From the NCBI RefSeq assembly GCF_000189635.1, contig NW_002476413.1, positions 868,001-932,000 of the forward strand: DNA of 64,000 nucleotides, given 5' to 3'. The notes under the pieces are model-generated. The model saw only the letters and a list, made by a program, of their open reading frames with translations, did not search any database and was not told the origin of the DNA. This document shows, piece by piece, positions 36,569 to 49,927 of the stretch (positions within the stretch are counted from its first letter, which is position 1; every line of letters starts with the position of its first letter). The DNA is from Tetrahymena thermophila SB210 (taxonomy: Eukaryota; Ciliophora; Oligohymenophorea; Hymenostomatida; Tetrahymenidae). Both the position numbers and the translations under genes were made by a program.

Positions 36569-37858
36569 TTTATCTCTTCTGATAATTTTTTACTAATATA
36601 AAAAGAAAAATAAATAAGTAAAGCTTAATGACATAAATATATACTAAAAATATAATTTATCATGCTATATGTAAAAATTTTTATCATTCCAAATAATTGT
36701 ATCAAGCCTTGCAGCATTAGGTCATTTTTTTTACAAATATAATTTAAAACTTTTAAATTTAATCACGGTACTTAAAATTTTTATGGTAATTAAAAAATAA
36801 TATCATTTAACCAGTTAAGCACAGTTAAGCGAACAAGAAGTACAAATTTTAGGATTGAAAAAAGACTTTGAAAAAAAAGGACCTAAAAACGAGACACAAA
36901 AAATTGAAAATATTATTATAAATAAATATTAAGATATATATAAAAGAAAATATATGTTTGTAACCATACATGTTACATGTTTGTAAAAGAAAATAAATAC
37001 AATAATATCATTTAACCAAATTCTAAAAAAATAAATATTTGATAAAGAATATTTTTAAATGAATACTATATAAGTGTTAGTTAATCACTAACTAATATTT
37101 TTAATATATATTTTTAAATATTTTTTAATAAATTATAAATCTTTAATTATATTTTTTCTAATTAGAAAGAAATGAGTTTATTTTTACAAAACACCTGATC
37201 AAAATAAATAAAGAAAATTAATTTTCATTCACTGACATTTACATTTTAAATAAAATTATATCTAAATAAGTAGAAGTAAATTAAAATATGGAGTAAATCA
37301 TAAAAAAAATTTGCAATATTTGTAAGTTTATTAAATATTTTGTTAAAATTTAAATTGCTAGTTCTTAGAATTAATATTGTTAAGCAAATAAGTATTATAT
37401 TTAGTATTTTTGTTAAAATAAAAAATTGAAATAATGATAAATAGCATTTGAAAAAGATAAGCCTTGATTTATAATTATAAAGAATAAAATTTGTGAGAAC
37501 TCTATGAATTTATATTAAAAAATAAATACATTTTTATAAAATAGTTAATTAGTTAGTAACACAAAAGATTGTACTCTTCAATATAATATTTAAAAATTAT
37601 ATATTTTTTGTTTTGTTGATTTATTGATTTATATTTATTTATATAAGTTGTTTGATTGATTGATTGATTATTTATTCTATAGAGGAAGTTAATGATATTT
37701 TATAGATCTAATTTATTTTTTTATTAGATTATTAATTTTTTTAACTTACTTTCTATAAATTGTTTGAATTACTTCAAATTAAAATTGATGTTTTATATTT
37801 AACAATTAAAATCGTTTTTTCCAGCATATTTTCTTTTCTGATTTATTAAATCTTTTTT
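36569..37858. other. Intergenic A/T-rich spacer
   Basis: No gene was recognised. The sequence is simple and A/T-rich with no obvious larger repeat. It separates the 5' end of the finger/propeller copy B from the 3' end of the kinesin gene. Confidence 0.6.
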
Positions 37859-40800
37859 TCAAAAATTTGCTTTTACTTTTTTATTTAAATCTATCTCACC
37901 TAAAATTGGTACCTCATTTTCTTTTACGCTCAATTTTCTTTTTCTGTTAAGAATTTTCTCACCCGTTTCAGAATTCTTCTTCTCGTATCTGAATTCAAGT
38001 TCCTCACACTTAGATCTATAATATTCATATGAGGCCTTCTTTTCTTTTAACTAATACATTTCTTGTTATACCTTTCTTTCTCTTTCCTATAAATGAATTA
38101 TTTTTAATATAAATTAGAAAACAAATTTTTTTACCTCAACACTCTTCAAAACACTTGAAAGAACCTCTTTTAGAGCAGTAGTATCTTCTTAAGATTAAAT
38201 TTTTTCAAGATATTCGTCTTTTTAAGTAGGATCAATTTATCCCTTCTTGCAATCTATAAGATAGTTTCTTACTAGAATATTTATCTCTAATATTCCCATG
38301 TTTTTTTCATTTATAATTTCACATTATTTCTATTAAATATAATAAAATATTTTTTAAAATATAAAAGAAGTTAATTAAACAATTAAGATCTTTATTTATT
38401 TTAAAAAAAATAGATTACTTCTAATTTCTTGGCTATCTCAGTCGAGTTAGAAATATCTTTGACTATGGTTGCAGTGGATATTCCTCTATTAAGCTTTTCA
38501 CATATTTCATTTATCTTTTTTTCTGATATTTGCTTGTATTTATTAAATTAATCCTTAATTTTATTGTTCTCTTCCTCTAATTTTTTAATTATGATGTTTT
38601 GATCATTAGCATTTCCATTAAATCTGTTAGCTTATTGTGATTAGACTTATCTTTCCAATATAAGAGCCTTGTATTTTTGTTTGATCTGAGAGCATTCTTC
38701 TCTTGATTTTTTCAAATCTCTTTACAAGCTATATAAAAACAAATTTAAAACTATGTTTTTTAAAATTAATAAATTACTCTTCTTATGTAAATTAGTTTTT
38801 CTCTCTATTGGATTGCATAATAAGAATCTAGTTAGTTAGTTTGTTATTTTCCAATTATTTTATAGTAAGTTTTTCCTATTTAATAAAATATTTTTAAAGA
38901 ATTTTAATAAAATCTAAAATATTACATTAAGTCTTTCCATAGCTTATTCAAGGGTATTGTATTTTTATTCGTAATTATCAAGCTCTTTACTTTTATTGAC
39001 ATATTTAGACTGATAAACATTCTTTTATTCTTCTATTTACTCGTGTAAGGTCTTGAATATTTCAAACTTGCATCCTATTTGTTCTTATTCTTCTTTGAAT
39101 TTTTAAATGAGGATATCTTTCTAATACATTTCTTATTAGATAGTTTGTCTTTCAGTTTCAAGCTTTTGTTTCTCTATTTCAAACTTTTATTTCTCTAATT
39201 AGAAGATCTCCATTTATCCCTTTTTATTACAAAAATGTATCATTAAATTTTCATTTTATTAAATTTATTATAAATAAATAAATACTCTATTATCTTCGAT
39301 TTGTTTTTTAATAGATTCATTTTCAGTTCTGGCTGCTTAAAATGATTGTTGAAGTTCAGATATATTACGCATTTGGTTTGAATATTTAGTTTAAATTTTA
39401 TCGAATTCTTCTTCATAGACTTATCTTTCTTAAATGAGTTCTTCTATCTTTTGATTTTTTTATGAGATCTGTTCCTCCTTTGATTTTTCACTTTGAAGGT
39501 AGAGCTCTTGCTTTTCTTATATTTCTTACTTTAAGACTTCCATGTCTTCTTCCATTTGAGAAGCCTTCTATTACATGTTTTATACCTCAAATTCATAGTT
39601 TTACACTTATTCATTAAGTTTGTTATTCTGCTCTTTGACAGATTTTAGCTCATGATCTTAAATCTACTAGTAATCCTCTGAAGACTTCTTTAGTTCATAG
39701 AAATCAGATTTAATTTACTCTATTTATGTTTCTTTTTCCTTGCACAATTACTCCAATTATTGTAAATTTTCCTTCAACTCAATTATGGTTTTTTCTTATT
39801 CTAAATTAGATTCAATCAACTAAGCTTCTTTTTAAATTAGGTCCTTCTTTTCTTCTGATAATAACACAATTTAATCTTAAAAGCCTGTATTCAAAGTAAT
39901 TTGTTCTCCTAACTAACTCTCTAATTCTGAAATCTTTTAAGTAAGCAATTCGTGAGTCATTTGAGATACTCTTATCTTCTATTCTGCATCTTCCAATTAT
40001 AAAATTTTTTCTAATATTTCTTACTCTTTCTAAAGCAATTATTCGCTTAGAATTTTATTTTATTTTTCATATTCTTAGACACCCATTTCTAGTTATTCAC
40101 CCATTTATAAAGCAGTTTCTAAGGCTTGATTTATTTCTTTAATTTTATCATCTTTAATTTAAATCTACTGAATCTATTATTCTGTTTCATTGCGGTAATA
40201 TTCTTTTTCGACTTCTAAACTGTTCAGGCGCTTTTCATTATTTTTAAGCTTTTCCTAAAGACCCAAAATATCATGCTCTAAATCAGTAATTTTATCCATC
40301 TTTTAGGTGATTTCTTGCTCAATTTCCTAAATCTATTTTTCAAAAATTTCATTTTGTTTAAGAGCTACGTTAAGCTAACTCTTTTCATTATGGTAAAGGT
40401 ATTTCAATTCATTTTCAAACTTTTCTCTTTAATTAAACTCTTGCTTGTATGTTTCTTATAATTAGATATTTACTTAGCATTTCTCTTCTAATTATTTATT
40501 CAAGAACTCTAATGTCTGACAAGCAATTTCTATATCCTAAATTATTTTTATTAAATTTTAATTTCATTTATGAAAATCAAAGACTATGTTTACTTCTTTT
40601 GATTTTGTAATTTGATCTTCCAAGCTTGCAATGTCATCCTTTTATTTATCAATAGTTGCTTGAAGACGAAGGTTTTCTTCTTCAATTCTACTGACAAGAT
40701 TATTTATTTAATGATCTTTTTCTTATATTATATTCTTTTAGGAATTTAGCTCATCTTCTAAAGTCATCATGTGTAGACGGTCTTAATTGTATAAATTCTC

Positions 40801-43800
40801 TGCCTCACTTAACTTAAACATTAAGTTTGTATTTTCCTCTCTTGAAATATTTAATTAAGATTAAATTGAGTCCTTCTAATTTTCTATTTCATTTTTAGTC
40901 TAAAGAAATTATTTTTAAAAAAATTAATATTCCATCAATAACCTGATTAAATAAATAATTACTTGTAATGTCTTCTGATAATTTTCATAGGCATTTTCCC
41001 ATTTCTATTTAATATCATCTTTAATTCTATTAAGATTCTCAATGTGAGACTTTAATTCATCAATTTCATCGGCTAATTCCATATTTTTAATCTTTATCTC
41101 AGATGAATTTTAGTCATACTCTGCTAATTTACTTTCAAAACCATTCTTAAACTGTTAAATTTTTTCTTCATGAGTTTAGACATTCTTGGCAATCTATTGC
41201 TAAAGAGATTAAATTTCACTGTTTAATCCTTGATTTACTTCTTTAAAATGATCTCTTTAATTAGAAATTTCCTCTAATTATTAATTAAACCTAATTATTA
41301 AAAAAAACAGTTATTCTCGTTATATCATTCTTATTTTCTTTACAGCTTATTCTAATGAGCCTGTTCATTTTAAAGTTCGATAATTCTTTTTTCTCTTTAA
41401 ATGATAGCTTCTTCAAGTTCTTTCTCTTTTTCAGGACATCCAAAGTTCATTAATCCTATTTTTTCTAACTTAGATGTAAAATCTTTTCTTCTTTCTTCAA
41501 ATTCTTCTAACTTAATGCATGTCTGTGTCATTTACTAAATGTCTTCTACAATCGTTTAATCTATTTCAGTTAATAAAGAACTAATTCCTTCCTCTTCCAT
41601 ACTATCATATTTTAATTATTATTTAATTGATATTTTATCAAAAAAATAAGCTTTATTTACTCTGATTTTTAAGTTAATGCTTTAATTATATCAACATCTT
41701 ATCCCATTTTCTTTTGGTCAACTATATCTTAGAAGACTCTTAAAACTCCCAATTTTTCATTTTTAAAGAATTCTTCGATTCTAGATCTAGAATCATTAAA
41801 ATCGCCTAAATAAAAATAAATTAGTTATCAAGTATTTATTTTGTTTAAATAAATAATTCATATTATAATTTTTTAAAATTTACTTAAAAGTTAATTGACT
41901 TCTTCAAGTTTGATATTAATTTCTTTAAAGTTTTTCTGTTAAAATTAAATAACTGCCTCATGGTTCATTGAAGTTGGAGTATATTTAGCAGGTGTTATAA
42001 TTCTAGTCATATTCTTTTAGTTTTCCTCCATTTCTTATAAAGCTTTCTTAGCATCTTACAACTCTTCTTTAAGCTTTTAAATTTCTTTTTTAAGCTGCTA
42101 AACATTTCCTTAACTTTCTTCGTTAACGGAAGCCTGTTTTTAAAATTTTAATATATTAATACAAATTTAGTTTTAGTATTTAACAAATAAAATACCTTAT
42201 TTTTAATCATCTTAGCTCTTTGAGCAAACTTAAGAGTAGAAAGGGTTTCTTAAAATTATGTGTTGGCTTCTGAGCATGCAGCAATCATAAATGTTCTTGA
42301 GTTACCTCCAAGTGAGTCTTTCAAAATGAAAGTCAATTTACTGTCTCTGTAAGGAATGTGTCTACTTTTACCATTAGCAGATTCGACTAAAGCATTAATA
42401 ACCAAACCTATTTAATAGTTTTTATTTTTAAAATATGTTTTTCTATAAATTCAGTTTAGTACCAAGAACGGTTAAAGATTTATTGATATTGGATGCTTCT
42501 TTGAGACGATCTCCAGCTGCTCCAGTAGATTTTTGTCTTTCAGAACCAGCCAAATCTACAAAATGCAACTTAGAATTTTTAACATGTATCATACCATTAG
42601 AAACAATTTTAGATTAGAAATTCAAAGAAAAAACAGAGTGAGATCTGCTTGAATCTGCATTCATTTTAGTAGCTCCAACGTGACGAGCTGAGGCACCTTT
42701 TATAATAAAATATAAAATAACATTTAAATTTCGATTTGTTATCTTATTAATAGGTAAAAATGGTTTATTTTTTCTAAAATTTCAAATTTATTTTTTTAAC
42801 TTCAAACAAGTTTTTTTTTAATGCTTTTAAAGCAAATTTAATAAAACTGAAGTGAAATATTTTATTTTTGATATTATTTCAGCTATAAATGATTGTAATA
42901 AATTGCTTTTCAATTGATGCATTAAGAAAATATTCTAGTTAGAATAATTCAAACTTGATTTATGAATATTTTCTACAAATATCAATAAATAAATAGATAA
43001 AAATGCAAATTTCACATTAAAATATTGAGGTAAAATTTGAAAATTTAAATTAAAATAAAAGAGTTGTTTGATGTAATTAACAAACCCCTTTTATCTTATT
43101 TTTTGAGAAATAAAAAAAATGCTCACTGTGGCTGATTTCGAAATTAAATTTCCTATTTATTGATTTTGTATATTCTTAAATAGATATTAATAGATAATAG
43201 TGTCATTTTTTACCTTTAATTAGTAAGTTGATAGCATCTTCTGATGAATTTGCAACTTCTTCACATAAATTTTCGACATAAACTCCTTTTTTCAAATCTT
43301 CTCTAACTGATAGTTAAACTGGTTTAGCATTAGCATCATGCTTTTGCTCAGCAAGCAAATCCATAATTTATTCATTATAAATTTCAAGGTAGTTGCATGT
43401 AATTAAATATTCATTTTCAGGGTTTTCCTTTTTTAAAGAGTTAATCAATCCAAATACATAGTCAAAAACTCTAGGCTAAAGACCTCTATTTGGAGATTCA
43501 GCTCCTTCTTCAATAAGCCCCTTACCTTGCATGGTGAAGGTTTTACCTGCACCAGTTTGACCATAAGCAAATATACAAGCATTATAACCTATTTTAACAT
43601 GGAGAAAAATAAAACAATGCTCTTTATTTATGTCAAATTTCATATATCTATTTTTGACATTATTCTACTAATGTTGTAGACAAGAAAAAATGTTTACCTT
43701 CCAACCAAGCTAGAGCAACAGGTTTACCAACTATATGAAAAATATCCTCTTGAGTAGTCTCAGAGCCAGTAATATAATCATAGTTATAGCTTTTACCATC

Positions 43801-44005
43801 AATAATTACTGTGGTAGGATTACTCTAATTTTTATTTTTAAGTAATGTTAATAAACAATATTAAAATGCAGTTTTAAGAAATAAAAAGTATGTATTTTAC
43901 CTTATCAACTTGCATACATGGAGTGGCTCCTTCAGCTTTTTCTCTAGAATTGAGAGGTCTGATACGAACCAAGACCTAAATATTTTCTTGATCAGTCTTA
44001 ATCAT
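37859..44005 (-). CDS. Kinesin-12/KIF15-like motor protein with long coiled-coil tail
   Basis: The N-terminal motor domain is complete: [13 protein letters not shown], the P-loop [15 protein letters not shown] (near 43550), [15 protein letters not shown], switch [12 protein letters not shown] (near 42650), switch [15 protein letters not shown] (near 42530), [20 protein letters not shown] and [19 protein letters not shown]. The neck sequence and the VNE continuation match kinesin-12 (KIF15) motors, which are plus-end-directed and act on spindle or cortical microtubules. The remaining ~4 kb encode an almost unbroken coiled coil of charged heptads (for example [20 protein letters not shown] near 41600), ending [20 protein letters not shown]. 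The start is ATG 44005 ([15 protein letters not shown]); the stop is TGA 37861-37859. Short AT-rich introns interrupt both motor (for example near 43680-43590 and 43210-42700) and tail. Mechanochemical residues appear intact; the subfamily call is moderately sure. Confidence 0.88.
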
Positions 44006-45862
44006 TAAAATTATATTTTGAGTTGTTGCTCAGTACTGTGTTTCTTTTGTTATTCTTTTTCTTATTTGCTAGTTAGTCCTTTTTAATTTGCTTTGTATGC
44101 TATCAGATTGAATGTCGAATAAGGATTTTTCGGTAAAAATTATTATTAAAATGAGTATCTCTTTTTTTATAATTTAATAAAGGAAATTTATGTATGATTT
44201 CTTTAGGATTATCTTTATTTTTCTCAGAATGTACAAGATATTAATAAATTCCGCAAAGATTACCTCCAGTTTAATTTTTTACGTTTTCGCGATATTTTGA
44301 TTTTAATTTCAAAAATTAAATAAGTCAATATTAATTAATTACTTAGTTAATTATCCTATTTATCTTTTAGCGAATAGATCTTTTTAAAAAATAACACGAC
44401 AAAACAATCATTATAAATATTTAATTTAATTTTTGAATTTTGAATTTTTTTAATTTCCCTCCAAACATTCTTTTTAATTTAAAATAAAGCAAATTAAGTC
44501 TTTCAATAACAAGTAAAATTTCAAATTAACAATTACTATTAAATAATAAAGACTCAATCCTTTTTTGAAATAATATTTTCTCAAAAAAAATAACATTATA
44601 GTTTTCCTTTTTGATATTTTTGCATTGTTTATTAAGAAATATCTATGCTAGTCTTGCTATTAAATATTAATATTTATTTTTCTTCATTTTTATATGATTC
44701 AAAGATAATAAATTAATTTTGTAATTAATAATAAATAAAATAATAATATTTTCTTTTCAAAATTGAGCTTAATAAAATATGTTTTTATCAACTTTGAATT
44801 TGAAATTTTACAAAAAATTTATCAAACTATCAATTTAAAAAAACATTCATTTTATTTTTATTTTGTTTATCTTATTTATTTATTAAAGGAAATTAATAAA
44901 ACCCTAAAAATTTTCTTTTGAAGTAAAATAATTTGAGCAAAATAATTTATTTTTATTGTTGAATTTTTGTTTTATTTTGCAATATAATATAAAAAATTTG
45001 GACTTACATTGATTAGACATAAAATATTCATTGACTATCAATACAAGCATAAATATTACGCTGTAGATTGTTTTTTTTCATTATTAATAACTTGAAATGC
45101 TAAATTGAAAAAAAAATCTTTATATTTTTACTTTTTATATTTTACAATAAAAAATTACTAAATAAATTTACACTAAATAATTAAGTTTAAAGCTACTAAA
45201 TTACGATTTTACCTCAGAAGATTGACTTATATTAAGATATTTATTAAATTTTAAGATTTTAAAAATAATATTTATAATAAAATAATTAAATATTTATTTT
45301 TAAAAAGCAAGAAATGCAAATAAATTTAAATTAAACAGAATTGATTTAAATATTTATAATTTGCTTTGTTTAATTAAACTATTTTGTACTATTCTATTTA
45401 GTAAAAAATTTTAGCATTCTCAAATATCACCATACATAATATTTTATTAAATAATATTAAATTTTAAGACAACGATTATTTTAAATTAATTAACTCTTTT
45501 ATTTCTTTTTAAAAGAAATGATAAGTCAAATGCTTAAAAATAATTTAAAGCTTATATGTTTTTTAGCACTTATTATAATATAAAAAAGTAAAAAATTTCA
45601 ACAAAAAGAACTATTATAATTAATTACAATTAAAACTTTTAAGTAAGTAAGTAAGTAACACTTATTTTACATTTAATCTTTTTAGTATATTAATTTTGTA
45701 TAATTGTTTATTTATTATTTACATTTTATTTTTTTCATTAACTCCAAAAAAACATTAATTAATTGAAATGGAATATTTAATTTTTCGGAAAATCTCTTAA
45801 AAATAAATAGAAGAATTTGCTAAAATTTGAAGGAATATTTTCTTTTTGAAAAATTTAATAAC
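44006..45862. other. Intergenic A/T-rich spacer
   Basis: No gene was recognised in this 1.86-kb spacer between the 5' end of the kinesin gene and the 3' end of the histidine-kinase-like gene. Long A/T runs predominate and a short AAGT run (AAGTAAGTAAGTAAGTAA) lies near 45640. Confidence 0.6.
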
Positions 45863-48800
45863 TCAATACGAAGATTCACTAAAGTAGTCTTAGTGTTTGC
45901 TGAATACAAGCGCTTCACTTCTTTCTATTACTTACTGCTTTTAGATGGCATAATTAATCTCGTTTTATTAGTAGTCTTGTTCATTTTCTTCACAAATTTA
46001 CTCAGATTTTTCACTTTAGCTAATAGTTTTATTTCTAACAAACAAGCTCTTTCTCTTTACATATCCACCATAATAGTTGTTATCTTTATTTTTAATCAAA
46101 CCATCGTAATCTTTGTATATTTAAAACCTAACCACATTTTTTTCAAACTATATTTTCTCATATGGTCCTAATTTTCCAATTATTTTCTAGCTAATTGGGA
46201 TACCAACTTTTAACTCTTTGACTTTCAAATTTCTTCCTAAAGTCATAACATTTAAATGTTATATAAGAATTTATTCACTTATGTTGTAATTATTGTCAAA
46301 GCCTGGTCCTGTATCAATAATAGAAATATCTATAAGCTAATTATCTAGAGGATTCAATTTAAAATGAACTGCCGTATAGCTAATTAAAATAAATAATTTT
46401 AATTATTATGTTGTGATAGATTAAACTAAAACCATTTAAAAAAATTTCAAAAATATTTTAGAAAAAAACTAATTAATTTAATAATTTTTTAGAATTGAAA
46501 ATAAAATTGATGCTTAAGTAAGTTGTATATTTTATAAATCTTAAATAAAAAATTAAATTCTGAAATAAACTATTAATTAATTAATTACCCTTTTTAGATC
46601 TTAGTAAGAGATTGGAGGGAATTATTTATAAGATTAATAAAGACTTATTTCAAATATTTTTCGTCAGTGTTAATGTATGAATCTTCTTCTGTAAGATCAT
46701 TAATAAAATATAATTCAAGACAGCGTGATTTATATTCAGATTGAAAAATAGTTTTTAGATCTTTTATAATCCTTTCTAAAGAGATATTAATTGGAGAAAT
46801 GATGATAGAATTCTTTGAGAATATTTTAAAAATGTCTTAATAGTTGAATAAGCTATTAAGAATATTGTAGTTATTATATTAAAGGTCTTAAGTATTTTAA
46901 AAAATCAAATCTTTTTATTGCTTATCTTATTTAATAATATCCTCTAAAAGTGAAGTTCCTTGCCTAGATGAATCGTTGTTCAAAGTTGATTAAACTATTG
47001 TATTTTATATTTAACTACTCTGCTTTCTTACAATTAAGTCTGAGGCTATCTCTCTTAGTCTAGATAGAGCATTTGTTTATTAATCGTTTTAGCTTAAAAT
47101 ACTATCGAGCCTAGAAAGATTTTGATTGATTGATTATTACTATTTTAAGATAATATTTTATTTTAGGTTATTAACTGCTTTTTTCATTTTATATAAGCTT
47201 TGAGCGATTGGAGCTCTAAGTTTTTTAAGCATTTATTCAAATAAATTCATATAATATTTATTGAGTTTCTGCAAATATTCTACTCTTCCTTAAAGTGTTT
47301 CATCTTCAAAAATAATCACCTATTTATTATTTAAATTAAACATTTATAAATTTAGTTTTTAATTGTATCTAATAATTTGTGGTAAAAACTTATTTAGCTT
47401 TTGGAGCTTTAAAATAGTAATTCAGCAAAAATATTAATTTATTTATGCGATTTCAATCAAAATTTCAATGGTTTTAATAAAAGCTAAGTAAAAATAAATA
47501 TCTTTTACAAAAACTCCACAAGCTTATGTGACTAAATTTTTGAAAAAAATATATTTTTCAATTGCGAATTTTCATAACAAATAGCAAATTATTTTTAACT
47601 TTGTCTTCTATCTCTTTTTAAAATTTTTAACATTTTATATTTTATATAAATAACTAACTAGTTAGGTGATCAAGGCTTATAGAAATTAGATTTTTACCAA
47701 TTATACTTTATTCAAAGAAAAGAGCAATAATTTAGTAATTTTGCTATAAATTTATTTATTCAACATATTATTATTCTATTATTCATATAAAAGCTATTTT
47801 AACTTAATTCGCATATTGAATACTTTTAAAAATGGAAGATAAACAAATTATGTTTAAATATTTTTTTATAAAAATTAATTTTTCAATCATTGATGTTTGA
47901 TAAATACTTATTTGGATTATATTTAGGATAAATTTATTTTGATATTTATCAAATTAGAAAATTTTTGAGCTGAGTCCTTTTAGAAGTATAAATAGATATG
48001 TGTGAATATAATTTTGGGTTACTTCTATTTTCGAACATTTAGTAAAACTGTAAGTACTCATATTGCAATAACTAGTAAAAAATAAATAAAAGAATAGATC
48101 AAAATTAGTAAGTTGGAAATATTTATTTATTTATTTACTTTAAATGTTAAATAAATAAAGAAAGCATTATTTTTTAAAATTTTCATATTTGATTGATTAA
48201 AAAATTAATTTTTTTCATATTGAAAAGAAAAATTTATAAAAGCCTACTTAGTAAATTTCTTCTAAGATATATGTGTAAATTTTGATGTTCAGGATCTTTT
48301 AATTTTCACCTTATAAAATGCCATAAAATACTTCTAGACGATCATAAATTTCATCTGCAATATTTTTAGCATTTACGTTAGCATTGTTATTTATTCCTTT
48401 TTTTTAATTGTATTCATTTATGTTGAGGTTATTAATTATATTATTAGAATTAGGATGATTGCTATTAGTGTTATATACATCTTTTATAGTTTATTCATAT
48501 TATCTATCTCCTATTTCAATTTCTAAATTATCAAATTATTTTTTAATAGTTTTTTTGTGTTCTTTTTTTCTAATTGATTTTATTATTTTTTGGGTCATTG
48601 AATCTGATTCTATCTTTTCCTAAATCCCAAATATGTTTCTGAGATTATGCTCAGTCATTCGATGGCTAATTAAGTCTCCAGATTATCTGCATGAAAGAGA
48701 ATTCGGCGATACCATGTCATCAACAGGTTAATTGAGTGCTGCTGCAGAGAATAAAGCCTGTTAATTTTGGTGCATATTTGGAATAGAGTTGTTATTTAAT

Positions 48801-49927
48801 ATTGATTACTTACGATCATTTTACAAATTATCTTGGTTATTGTTTACATTTATTGTATTCTTCTTTTTGTAATGCTTTTTACTGTAGGAAATTGCTTAGA
48901 AATGCATATGCTAAAATAAGCTTTTGTTATTATTACTCTCTAACTGCAGGCGTTAATATTCATCTAAAGCTTACAGCTCAACTTTTAATAAAAAATTTTT
49001 CATGCTATCATCATCTTTTATATGAAACTACTTTTATAGCTTTGTATTAGACATGTGGAAGTAAATACGTTCCTCTTTTTTATCGTATTTGGTAATGAGC
49101 ATACTGACTGGAAGCAAGCGCTTTACTAAAAAATTCATCTCATCCTCGCTTCTCTACACAAGAAAAAGATTCCTAAGACTAAGGTCTTCTTAAAATATTT
49201 TGTAAATTTAAAGAAAAATTGCTATTGAAACAGACAAAACATAATGTCGAATGGATGTTTGAAACCTGATAAAGAATACTTCATAAATGATTCCAATATT
49301 AATTGCAGTGATAAATTTCATAATAAAATTACTGCCTTGCAACAAATAAATATGCTTTAACACAATGTTTGAGCCATAATACAAATTATTTACATAATCA
49401 ATATCGTTAACATTCAACCAAAAACTTATCATGCAGCAATTTAGCATAGCTTGCCCAAGATTTTGGATGGCAATAAACAAATTAAAGTAGCTTGAGCATA
49501 TTTTAAGTACAACAAGCCTTTGCATTAAGCCTAACAAAAACTATGCTAGAGTTATGCATAATATTATAAGATCGTTATACTTCCTATTAATAGCATAATC
49601 TATTCCAATAACAATCATCTCAATGAGGAGAATCAAGAGATATCCCTTTGAGAAGTCTCTACCAGACTTAGTGCGATCCTTATTAAACTGCTTTTCAAAT
49701 TTATCTACTTTGAAACTTAATGATATTCCATTCATTAAAATCTACTACTATTTATCTTCTACCTATCTAAAATATAGATCTTTGGTAATAATTATATTTA
49801 TAAAAGCTTTGTTGAAAAAACTATGCAATTAAATAAGAAATATTATTAACTATTTTTAATTAATATTTTACTCAAAATCAATCAAATTCAAGTGAAAAAA
49901 AAAAAACTTTTAATAGTTTATCTGCAT
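45863..49927 (-). CDS. Membrane histidine-kinase-like protein, phosphoacceptor His apparently replaced
   Basis: The first exon (49927-48245) encodes five to six hydrophobic helices (LLILLIEMIVIGIDY, LIILCITLAQFLLGLM, FIMKFITAINIGIIYEVFFI, YVLSVSIAIFL) then an Asn/Gln-rich cytosolic stretch. Two phase-0 introns lead through a small exon (about 48014-47910; PKIIFTHIYLYFQKDSAQK) into VIIFEDETLQGRVEYLQKLN and MLKKLRAPIAQSLYKM (near 47230), which aligns with the HisKA H-box HELRTPLN but has Lys at the His position. The HATPase domain follows: N-box YINTDEKYLKQVFINLINNS (near 46640), intron 46380-46584, G1 IDTGPGFDNN and G2 LKVGIPISQKIIGKLGP. No receiver domain follows; the stop is TGA 45865-45863. 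The longest frame starts at ATG 49927; ATG 49735 (MNGISLSFKVDKFE) is the alternative. Joining the two halves as one gene rests on intron phase and family architecture. Confidence 0.75.

Noticed and set aside
42435-42617. Plus-strand open frame
   Set aside because: Antisense to the kinesin motor domain around switch II.
45827-46171. Plus-strand open frame that looks like a two-helix membrane protein
   Set aside because: It starts with TTG rather than ATG, and it is antisense to the ATPase G2 region and C-terminal tail of the histidine-kinase-like gene, whose minus-strand reading is supported by family motifs.
48802-49050. Plus-strand open frame rich in Tyr/Cys
   Set aside because: Antisense to the Asn-rich cytosolic part of the histidine-kinase-like gene.
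49623-49832. Plus-strand open frame
   Set aside because: Antisense to the N-terminal region of the histidine-kinase-like gene.
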